Below, piece after piece: positions 49,101-61,100 of a stretch of 64,000 bases of DNA. Location of the stretch: contig NC_133933.1 in assembly GCF_031877795.1 (NCBI RefSeq), positions 70,126,503 to 70,190,502 on the forward strand, written 5' to 3'. The stretch comes from Strix aluco (Eukaryota > Chordata > Aves > Strigiformes > Strigidae). Position 1 is the first letter of the stretch; each line of letters starts with the position of its first letter. The notes under the pieces are model-generated. The model made no database searches, had not been told where the DNA came from, and was given only the letters and a program-made list of their open reading frames with translations. The position numbers and the translations under genes are program-made.

Positions 49101-52100
49101 TTTAGAAAGTTTGTATACAAAGAAAGATATCTCCAAATGTTTATGTTACTGCACAGGGTTTTCAGCAGACCCTTGTCTAAGGCACTGCCTGTTTATTGGC
49201 CAACTACTGCATTCAATAGAAGAGCGAAGACTTGACTTTAAAACTGTATCAGAAGGAAGCTATGTGGGATCAGCAGAGGGTAAGTCATTAGACAGAAGCT
49301 GAAAAGTAAAGCAGAGTTAGCAACAGAATTACTTTAGAGTCAATGCCATTTATCTTAAAGAAAAAACAAAGAAGTAACAAAACAGAGTCATAAGAAACAC
49401 ATGCTCTTGCAAATATTTGCTGCAGCCAAATGTCAGCATAAAGTTTCTGGTTTTAACCCCTAAGGTAGACTTCAATTTCGTCAAAACATTGAATATTTCA
49501 ATTTTTGCCAACTGGAAACAAACAAAACCAATGTATTCAACTTTTGAGTTCCCTGATATAAAATAATAACTGAGGAAAACTAGCACATCATGGAAATATT
49601 TTAAAATACCAAAATATTACTTTGCCTTTGAAAATGCAAGTATTTTCAATCGTTACATGACTGCAATTATAAAGAAGGCATCAAAGTATATTTTCCATTA
49701 AACAGGTCACTACCATTCACAAATTATGCAAAACTACAATCTCAAGGCAACTCTCTTAAATGGGGAAAGAAACTGAGCAATGAATGCTGCAGTTTTTTTC
49801 CACAGTAATTCCACAACACAAAAAAAGTCAAGATTATGACATTTATTTCTCCACCCACAAGGGAAAAGGCAAACAACTCACATTTTTTTCATAGAACTAA
49901 AAATGCAGTTAGTGTTTTGTTGTTCTTACAGGCTGTCAAGTTATGACAATAACTTGAGAGCAAACTGAGGTAACTAATGAACTCTCATTTTAAGAAGCAT
50001 CTAGGCTGGTTACTAGAATTCTTTGATCTGTGACAATGATTTTTATATCTAATTAATAAGTGCTTAATTCATACAATTTATAAGGAAATTGCTGCTATTA
50101 AGACCAGTGCTAAGCCAGGTCTCACTGATAATCTACGCCAAAACCCTACTGTTTTAAAAATGTAGGTTTAGAGCCTTAGGTTCCTATTTCTACAAAACGG
50201 AACTGAAATAGTTTATGCGCCCGGCCTTGCCGTATTTCTTCAAAGCCAGGTTCAGCAAGGCCCTCAGGTGTCCACCTAAGCATTAGCAGAGTCTGTTTCA
50301 GTGAAACCATGCTTAGGGAAAAGCACACTGTAGGGTACTAACACTCTGTTGCTCTCATGAGTGTTACAATACTGAAACAGTTATTTTAAAAGGGTTCTGG
50401 GACACATTTTAAAAAGATGCCCTGTCGTTAGTGGAAAAGATTCAAGAAAGCTCTATCCACTCTTTGTGTCAGGACAAAGTACACAAACCAACAGAAACCT
50501 TAAATTAGTCCTGAATAAGCAGCAAGTACTGGATCCTGCCTGTAACTGGCATTTAAGTCCAGTTCTTAATAGTGAGCTACAGTGGGGTGTTGCCAAGTAC
50601 AGAGTTTATTTGCATAAGAAGCAAGGTTTCAATGCACACAAGGCAAGATCTCTATCAGCCTATTTCTCTTTCTGACAGCCTAATCATATTGATTATTAGC
50701 ACCAAGGGCTACATTCCATTTTGACTTACGGTTTTCATTATTTACTTATTGTCTTACCTGCTTCATACTCAAAATAGTTTATTTTGTTTTACGAGTCGAG
50801 AGCCTGTCTACAGCCTTGTAAACTGCAGCTCAAACATGGCATGCATATGTCCAAAGAATGGAAACAAAGCATAAGTAAAACAAGCAACAGCTTAAGACCG
50901 TGTAACAACTCAACCGTGTAAAATACCCCTTATGCTTCATTAAAAGTATGCTGCTATCATGGTGTTGGTGTTTGCAGGGATTTCCTATCAGACACTTCCC
51001 CATACACTGCTTTTGCCTCCCATTCTGGAATGTTCATTACTTCAGTGCTAGAAAATTCAAAAATATCAGATAATACATGTGCCATAAAGACACATGTATA
51101 AGGATACACATTTATTTGAGAACAAATGTTTCAGTAGGACTGTATTTGAAAACCTCAGAATTATAGCCCCAGCGAGTATTTCGAAGAACTTTTACCTCAT
51201 GTACTTGAAAGTTGTTCAGAAGTTTAGACATCAAACTTTTCATATTTTTATTAATTCTTACATTGTTGTTATAATTTTATATTACTATCTAAAGTTCTTA
51301 CCTTCTCTTTCAGTGAAATTTAAACGCTGATGAAAATCCCTTATTGGCAAGCCCTATAATTATAAAGCAAAACCAGTGAGATTCTACTAAGTGTTCTACA
51401 GAGCATATTATGAGCCACTACTACACTTAAAAGTACCAAATGTAACATCTGCCTTGTAAGTTATCCCTATACAGAACTCACTGACATCTACTGGAGGCGG
51501 GGGGGGGGGGGGGGGGGGGGGGCGGGGGATGGCTACAGAGAATTTGCAGAAATGAGCTGGTTTTGCCACAAGCAGATCTACAACCTTGAAAACCACAGCC
51601 CAAACACACAACATTCACAGAATGGAAATTTCAACATAATTAAGTGAAACAAGCAAGAACTGAATGCTTTCAGCATCAAAGCTTGCATCTGTGGTGTCTT
51701 TCAGGCTCTTCAGAGCTGAATATGACTTTACATAAGCAAACTACAAAAACAAATATACAAATACAGGCTAGTACCCGCTAACCCCAGGCAAGATTTGATT
51801 TTGAAACCAGTAGTAGGGGACTGCAAAACCAGCAGGTAAACACCGGATTCTCCAGTGTTTCAACTCTGAATACAACACAGACGTCTGCCTCCACAACTTT
51901 AACCATTTCAGTACTTACCCCTGTCCTGCAGGAGCAGCCAAGGCTCACTGAAAACACTCTTTGTCCCACCACAGAGCATTCAGAAGGGTGGCTTGTTTCT
52001 TTGGGATGGTGGGGGGTGTAAACAGGGTTCCTTAAAAGATGGTTTAGGCGTCCATGAGTTCCGTTGTTTGGCGCTGGTTTCAAATCAAGCAAATCTATGA

Positions 52101-55100
52101 AAGAATTCAAGTGATATTAACAGGATGAGAAAGACTGTAATACACTGCTGCTTATACTGTGATTACAAGTACAGGTGAGTCATTAAAGCTGCACTGCTTG
52201 CTGCTCATAACACTCAAAAGGGGAAAGCAATGTAACCCCTTTAAAAGGAAGCGCACGTTTTTAACTAGAGCTCAGGGTGGTATTAGTCTGCTTGTAAAGA
52301 GGGACAGAGCAAGCACAAAAAGTGATAGAGGCTTACATCTGAGGGGAATTGAACTTGCAGCAACCAAACATGCAGTGGTGGACAGAAGTGAATCTCAAAC
52401 ACATGAAGTTAGTGACTACATAACATTGATGCTTTGGGGAATAAAACGGGAAGCTTTTTGTTTTGGTTTCTTTTTTGTTTTGGTTTGTTTGATTTTATTA
52501 TCTGGAAATTAAATACATAAGCTTCAGAGAATAAGCACCACTAAAGGGTAAAGCCGTAAAAGAACCAAGACAGAACACAGGTTTCTGCTTGTCACTTAGG
52601 TCTAAAATGTTAAGCTTCAAAATTCCCATCAAAGTAGTCTAACCACAAAAACAACTCTACCCCACAAACAGCTATGTTTCTGCCATTAAAGTAACTCAAA
52701 CAACTAAAAGCTGCCTACCACTAATGCATGGAGAAACTTCAGACACCTTCAAAAGGCCTATTATCCTTGTTAACATTCACAGATTTGTTGTTCCTCCACT
52801 CAACTCATACTGAATCTATGAAATAAGATGTTTTGAAAACATAGCAGGTGATGAGACACACTCGTATCCGAAAGCTTGGTGTCTAGATCACTCACCTAGA
52901 GCAAAGAGTTAGAACTGAACTTCCCTTCCTACATGGGGAACTGAACACACTTCTCCCTGCACTTTGCCACTCAGGTATGTTAATGTCATTCCCTCCAGAT
53001 GAAGCTGTTTTGCTTTGGAAAGAATAAAACAAGCTTTCTAATCCTAGCAGTCCCTGCTGCAATGAAAAACCATATCAGAACCAGTCCCAGAACTTGGGTC
53101 CCCATTTCAACAGCTAAATCACATTGTTATGTTCCTGTTATTTTAAGTGGAGTATCCAGGAATTCGCAACACCCCAGAAATCTCCAAGTCTGACAATTTG
53201 AATGCCTTTGAAAACATGAGTTGAAATTCCCCAATTCAGACAAGACAGTTAGTTGTACATGTCTGTCGCTCATGATTTAAATGCTGAGATGTTGGACAAA
53301 TAGGAGACAGTATCTCTTCTCTGGCTGTGCTTTGCAAAAAGGGCAGTCAGGCAGCTCCAAGAGAAATGCTAGAGCCCCAAACAACACATGAAAGTGGATT
53401 TCTTTCTGCAGTCCAGAAGGCATCCAAGCCCTGGGCAAAGAAATGGTTGAGTAAGTCACCTCACTTCATTTTCTATCTGAAAGTATATGTGCTGGCTTTT
53501 GCACATCCTGTTCTTCTTATCCTCTCTGTAGTGGATGGAGAAAAACTAGACCTCAATGACTGCACTTAAAGTGTCTGACTTGTCACTGACCTTGCTTCAC
53601 TGAGATGCCAGTAAGGGATCTCTACCCCTCTCATGCAGCATACACAGAACAGATCAGGGAGGCACAAGAAGGTGGTTCAAGATCACAGAATCACAGAATC
53701 ATCTAGGTTGGAAAAGACCTTGAAGATCATCCAGTCCAACCATTAACCTAACACTGACAGTTCCCAAACTACACCATATCCCTAAGTGCTGTGTCAATCT
53801 GACTCTTAAACACCTCCAGGGATGGGGCCTCCACCACCTCCCTGGGCAGACCATTCCAATGCCTAACAACCCGTTCTGTAAAGAAATGCTTCCCAGTATC
53901 CCGTCTAAACTTTTCCTGGCACAACTTGAGGCCAATGCCTCCTGTCCTATCGCTTATTACTTGGTTAAAGAGACTCATCTCCAGCTCTCTGCAACCTCCT
54001 TTCAGGGAGTTGTAGAGGGCGATGAGGTCTCCCCTCAGCCTCCTCTTCTCCAGACTAAACAACCCCAGTTCCCTCAGCCGCTCATCATAAGACCTGTGCT
54101 CCAGACCCTTCACCAGCTTCGTTGCCCTTCTCTGGACACGCTCGAGTAATTCAATGTCCTTTTTGTAGTGAGGAGCCCAAAACTGAACACAGGAATCGAG
54201 GTGCGGCCTCACCAGTGCCGAGTACAGGGGTAAGATCACTTCCCTGTCCCTGCTGGCCACACTATTTCTGATGCAAGCCAGGATGCCATTGGCCTTCTTG
54301 GCCACCTGGGCACACTGCTGGCTCATGTTCAGCCGGCTGTCAATCAACACCCCCAGGTCCCTCTCTGACTGGCAGCTCTCCAGCCACTCCTCCCCAAGCC
54401 TGTAGCGCTGATGGGGGTTGTTGTGGCCCAAGTGCAGCACCCGGCATTTGGCCTTATTGAAACTCCTACAGTTGGCCTTAGCCCATCGCTCCAGCCTGTC
54501 CAGATCTCTCTGCAGAGCCTCGAGCAGATCAACACTCCCACCCAGCTTGATGTCATCTTCAAACTTACTGAGGGTGCATTCAATCCCCTCGTCTAGATCA
54601 TCAATAAAGATGTTAAATAAGAGTGGCCCCAAAACCGAGCCCTGGGGGACACCACTCGTGACCGGCCACCAATCTGTTTTAACTCCATTCACCACAACTC
54701 TTTGGGCCCGACACCATCATCAACCATGACATGAGAAAACACCAAAGCATACAAGTCTGAGACACACTTCCTGACACTGCCCTGTTTCCTATTCCAGCAA
54801 AGAATTTAAACACATGGTTTAAATGTGGTATACCTGAATATCGCCACTGATCTCAAGCATGTGCAGTGCTCCCATTAAGTGTTTTCTGGATCAAACCCTT
54901 TGGTAATACTTTGTCTCTCTCAGATGCAGATGTTAGAGCAGGTATAAGTCCTGGTAAGAGAGAGAAGTAGGCAGAAAATAATGGAAAACAGATGAAGACC
55001 TCAAGGGGAATAAATGAACAGAAACTAGTAGAACTGATAGAACTAGTGATAGACTTTTGGAGAAACCAAAGGATAAAGGAACAAGGAGCCACAGTAACAT

Positions 55101-58100
55101 TGTGTTTGAAAGGGCTAAAAGAGGGCTTGCAAGGTATCTAATTTTCAGAAAAAAACACCACATCATTGGTGCAGTGTACTGTACAGTGTCAGAAAATAAA
55201 GTGAAGATTATCTGTGTATGGAGTGGGCTGTCTGTGATCCTCAGATACAGAAGCAGACTGCATGGAACAGAAATCAGTCATGAATCCTAGAGTGACACCA
55301 TAGACAGGTGAGAAATGGGAAACCTGACTATTGCAGAGACAACTAGCTCTAGAGCCAGACTCCAAAACAATGGGCCTACAGACTAACAGGACACCTGCAG
55401 TCCCTCAAAAGACAAAAAAAAGCATTTCTTGAAACACCTGTTGTATTAAACAATGAGAATGGACAGGGAAACATCCAAATCTAGTATGAAAAGATACAAT
55501 ACAAAAAATTGCATAAGTGACACATACAACGATGAATTTGGGAGAAGGTTTATTATACGAATCAAGTAAACAAAAATTAAAAAGCTAAATTTAATCTCAA
55601 TTAAAAACCTATTTATATCAAGTAGCTAAAATTAAAAATATGATAAAGGATAACAACAAATAAGAAAACACATGACAAGATACAAGGAATTGTTCAAGTG
55701 CATAAAAAGCAGAGGGGGTGACTGACTTAGGCTTTCTGGACATGAGCTGCCTGGCAGCTGCACCCATACCCATTACTGTGCCTGTTATTTATTGTTCTGC
55801 CTGAATAAGGTTACCTGAGTGATTAATCTGATAAAGCCTCTAGTTAGATCTGAGTGAGAAATATCCCTTCTTGATGGTAGAGAGATTGTGAGTCAGTTTT
55901 AGTACAGCGAGTCAAAGTGCCAGCTCTGGAGCAGCCAGAGGAACACACAGAGATCAGTGGAAAGGAGAGATACAAGATGGCCTGACCTAAACAGCCATTA
56001 GTCATTCAGTCATTTAGAAGCTGGATCTTTCTCAGAAGAACAAACAGCTGTTTATTTGTGAAAGTCTGCAGCAAAGTCTTAAGGACAAATTTCTAAGGAC
56101 ACTTAAAAATCTGTTATTAGAAGGATTTACAATGCCCAAAACATATTATACTTTACTGAACAAAGATGACCCCCATCAATTGTACTTACCACACATTAAA
56201 TTATATACTTCAATGTTTTCAAATGGGTCAACTTGAGTATGAAACTTGAATCCTGGTCCAAACCCAATAAAGATAGCCTAGGATTTACAGAGAAAAGTAA
56301 AGTGGAACTCTGTTTAAGGCAAGCTGAAATGGAAAATATCTTCAAACTCAGAGGGCATTTTCTTCCAAGAACTTAATCTTTACCAACATACTACAGATCA
56401 AGTCAAAAGCATGTTTTTTCTTTAAAAAAAAAGGTAAACATAGAAGAATAATTTTTAAAAGTAGTAAAAGAGTATTAGGAAACGCAATTCCGTCTCATTG
56501 TTGCTGTCATAAATGGCTGAAGGCAGCTTTTTAAAGTCCCTTGCTCTTCTCTGCTTTTGGAGAAGTTAAATTCATTTTCTTAAATGCTTTAAGAGATTTA
56601 ATGGAAATGTTGAGCCAAAATAATCAACACATTTCATGCCCTGTAAACAATTTGGAAGCTTTTAACTTAAGGCTATAAAAACATCTGTTGGTAGCAATGT
56701 TTTAAATTGTTTAAGAAATGGCAAGATCCTAGGCTTCTACGCCTGGTTTGCAGCTGTTTTTTCTCCTTCTTGCACCACTTCCTGAGCTGTATTGGCATAA
56801 GCTATTGCGTAGCCATACAGCGAACCTGATCCAGGAACGCAGCCAGCTCTAAAAACTTTTTTTTCCTGTTGGCTCTTTTCTTTCTGGTTCACTTCCCTGA
56901 CCTACTTAACGCTGCAGCCACGCAAAGCTTACACTAGCATAGAGCAGGGTTTGCTGAGGAATAAGAACAAGGAGGCAAGGGCAGCATATGCTTAAACTCA
57001 ACTGCTGCCAAACAAAAAGATTGTTTTCATATTGATCCTGAGACATTCAGCTTATTTTTAATTAAGTGAAACAGATTGCACCCATCTGTGGAATCAAGAT
57101 ACTAAATGAGTGATGGATGCTTTGTACTCTATAGCATCTTCCTGGATAACATCTCAGCTGTTTGCAAACAATGTAATTGTCTCAGATTTCCTATCTGTGT
57201 GGAAAAAAGAGAGGTTAAAAACTCAACTCTAATTTCTTTTTTTGAGATTAAAGCATATTGCAGGCTGTCATTCTGCAACTGTTGAACCTAAATCTGTAGG
57301 CTAATAATTACCCTAATTTGAGTCAGATGAGGCAGGAACACGCTACCTCCTTTCTGTTGAACCAGGTAATTACAGAGTATGAAATTTATGCTGCTTTAAT
57401 GTTAGCCACAAAAGGATAAATTGTATCTGTTTTAAGACCAATTAGGGATGCTAAGAACCGACAATCCCAAGTCTGGCAAACAGTTTCAATAGAGTCAACC
57501 TACTGAAAAGAAATTTACATAGTCAAACTGTAGCAGAGAGAGAGTATACTAAGCTGGCATTTGGCATCATGCAGCCTTGCTGATTGTAACCTATTACTAG
57601 GTACCCTGTCAACAGGTTTTCCATTGTCAAACTGGGGAAGAAGAGTAGGCCTGGAAGGGTAAACCAATACAAAATTAACACAGGTTTTGGCTAACAGTTT
57701 TTAAAAAAAACAGTTTGATTCCAGTATTACATAATTCTACAAGACATGAAAAATAAGGCTTTTAAGAGAACTCTATGCTTTACATGGGTTACATAGGTCT
57801 TTTCCTAAAACTTGTTTTCAATAATTTTTTCAATACGGGGTTCTCTCTTTGTAGATGTGTTTACATGAATTAATTGTAATAGTACCAAGTACCTCACAAC
57901 TGTTAGTGGTTTTTATCATGAAAACAGCTTTTTGAAATGAAGAGTAATGCCTTTCATTTTATTGATAGCAAAAACTGAAGCAGAGGACAGGTTAAGTGAC
58001 TTCCCCAAATTAGATGGAGCTGACTAAGGATCTGATTTCATGTCTCCCTATGATCCCTTTCCTTTTCTCACTGAAGAGAAGAATTTTGAGACTCTCCTTA

Positions 58101-61100
58101 TTTTAAACATGACTGACATGCTCTCTCCTGAACAGACTACCTCAAAATAGTGATACATAGTCTATTATGACACAGTAGAGTTGCAGATTTTGAAGATCAT
58201 TTAGTCAACCTTTGCAAAAGACAGAATCAAAAGTAATTATGCTATTTCTGAAAGATGCTTGTCTGACCAGTCATTAGGTAATTCCTGTGATGGAAGCTCC
58301 ACAAACTTCCAGGGCAAACTATTGTACTCATTAATGGTTAAAAAAAGTTTTCTAGTAACCAAATCAACTCTTCTTTAATGCAGTTTAGGTCTGTTACTTC
58401 TGTTCTTAGGCAACCCACAAAACAAAGAATGGACTAGCCCTACAGACCAGGGGATTGGCTAGGGAACAACTTTGCTTGCAAGGGCCTGGGTGACATAGGA
58501 GACAGCAAGCCAAACATGACCCAGCAGCACACCCTGGCAGTAAAGGCGGCCAACAGCATCCCATGCTGTACAAACAGAAGCTCAGCCAACAAGTTGAAGG
58601 AAGGGATTATCCCTCTATACTCAGCATTTCTTTATGCCACATCAGGATACTGCATCTCCAACATAAGAATGACATCAATAAACAATCATTGCAAATTCAG
58701 TGGAGGGCCCCCAAAGTGGTTGGGGGCTGAAGCTCTTGCCCTGTGAAGAGGAACAGGGCTTGTTCAGCATGGAGAACAGACAGCTTCATGTGGACCTAAC
58801 AGCAGTTCCCCAGTACCTACAACAAGATCATCAAGGAGATAGAGCCATGTTCTTCAGTGCTATGCAGTATGAGGCAGAGAGAGAACAGGCATAAATTGAA
58901 ACAAGAAAGGTTCTGGCTGGCTATAACTAAATACATTTACACCAGGAGGACAGTCAGGCAGTGGAACGGGTTGGTTAGAAGTTGTGGAGCCTCTGCCTTT
59001 GGCAGTTTTGAAGATGCAACTGCATAAAGCCCTAAGTAATCCGGTCTGATCTCACAGCTGACTATTTTGAGTTGGAGGTGGGACTAGAGACTTCCTGAGG
59101 TCCCTTCCAATCTGAATTCTCTTAAGATCTACAATTACTGTGAGGATTTAATGAGATAAGATTTCTCTTTTCCTGCTTTCAATGTTAGAACAAAACAACT
59201 TGGCACAACTTTATACTCTTACCAGCACAGTGAAATCCCCAGGGTAAGTCCTGCTGGATTTTTGCCCAACTCTTATAACCTACCCTGTGTGGGTTGCCCA
59301 GCATGTCACAATAGCAATCCTACAAATGCTTGATTTCTATAACTGCAGATGGAATAGTGTCACAGATCTTAAAAAAAAAAAAATCTCAAGACCCAGCAAA
59401 CACAACATCCAGAAATAGAAGGAGCTGAAAATAAGAGCTAGCATAAATTTGAGTCTCACCTGCATACTGGGGAAGCGATTGTCTGAGCCATGGAATCCAC
59501 CTGTGCAGCTTTTAATCTCAAGTGGTTTCCTATTAAAAATTCACAGTTTATGTAACTCACACTTTACAAATCATATCAGTATAAAATGCATTCAGTGATG
59601 CACTGTTTACTTTTACATTTAAAGATTCTTAGAGACTTGTCCATAGGTAATAGAAGGTCTTTAAGCTCTGAAAGAGAATGCTTTAAAACCAGAATGATAA
59701 TTTTCTCTGCAAATGTTACCCCCTTTGAAATTGTCAAGTGTCCATCAGAGTTATTTAAAGTCAAAGATTGGATGACACATGAACAAAGTGTTTGTTCTCA
59801 GGATAACAGATTTTCACTTCACTGTCATTTGGGCAACACAGCTTGACAGTACTTTATAGATTCTTAAGATTTTTTTTGCTTGTTTGTTTTTTAATGAAAA
59901 TTCTAGTGTAATTTAGAGCATTCAGCTGGACATCTCATCGTCTAATAAAAACAAGTCTCCAATGTATGGCATGTCCACACATATTATTTAAATGTGTACA
60001 GTTCTAGTAACCCAAACCTGATTTGCATGACTTGCACATGTTTAGGGTGTTATACGACAGGACTTACTGAATACATGGACCGAAAAAATCTTTCATGATG
60101 AAAGCCCTGGAGTATCACAGAGGTGTTCAAAATTATATTGTAGCAGATGCCGTTATTTTGGGAGTTGTAAATTCATTGGTCAGAACATGTAAGGTAATTA
60201 ACAATAGCAGGCTCAGTAAACTCAAGGTATGCCAGCAGATCGCTCACAAGATGAATTCAACCGAGTAGTTACGCACATGCTTAGCTTTCATGACTCACTC
60301 TGGAAATTCCTAAAGCATGGCAAAATGTGCTCAAGTACCTGACCAAGGGGACCTTAGTTTCTAACGTCTGTGTCACAAAGCCTGCCACTACCTGCATTCT
60401 CAGCAAGGAGAGTATCTATAGCTGCCAGTTGAGAACTGAGCTTCAGGCCAGCAAAAACTGTAGAGAAAAGCATGCACTGTTTCTTTGCAATGTCCCTTTG
60501 CTATGACAAACAAGAATACCACGTTCCAATAGCTATCATTGAACGATAAAGCATCTGGAAGAGACAAGCTGTAAGAAAACAAGAAATTATTTGCTATCTA
60601 ATCAAGTATTGAAAACTAACTTACCTAGCAAGCTGCCATTGGGAGTCTAAATAAAAGGTCAATGGTTCAATCCGGTCATTATAGGAATAATGGAAACGCT
60701 TGGGTAGCAGCTGTTTCATGTAAGCTTTGAAAGGCTGATTTGGTTCTATGCACTGAAATGTTTAAATTAAAATATAAATTGTACATTTCATCAAACTTTT
60801 GCTTATGTCATGCACAGTTCTTATAAAGCACTTCCACTAAAGACAATGGGACTCCATCAGGTTTGGAGTCATATGGTCTGGACAACTATTAGTAACTATT
60901 TAAATAACAACTAGTGAATGCAAAACCAGTCAGTATCTATTAGAATATTTTTATGGGATTATGGATGTAACTTATTCTTTTTCTTTTCTGACAGCCTACA
61001 GTTGTACAGAACCAAACTACTGTTTAGAATTAATAAAGAATTATACTGAGACACAAACATCATGGCACTTTCACAAATGGTAGGAGACTAGTCAGTGCAA

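Noticed and set aside
53769-54695. 308-codon frame as a host gene
   Set aside because: It is the reverse-transcriptase C-terminus of a truncated CR1 LINE; the first Met is only the first ATG after truncation.
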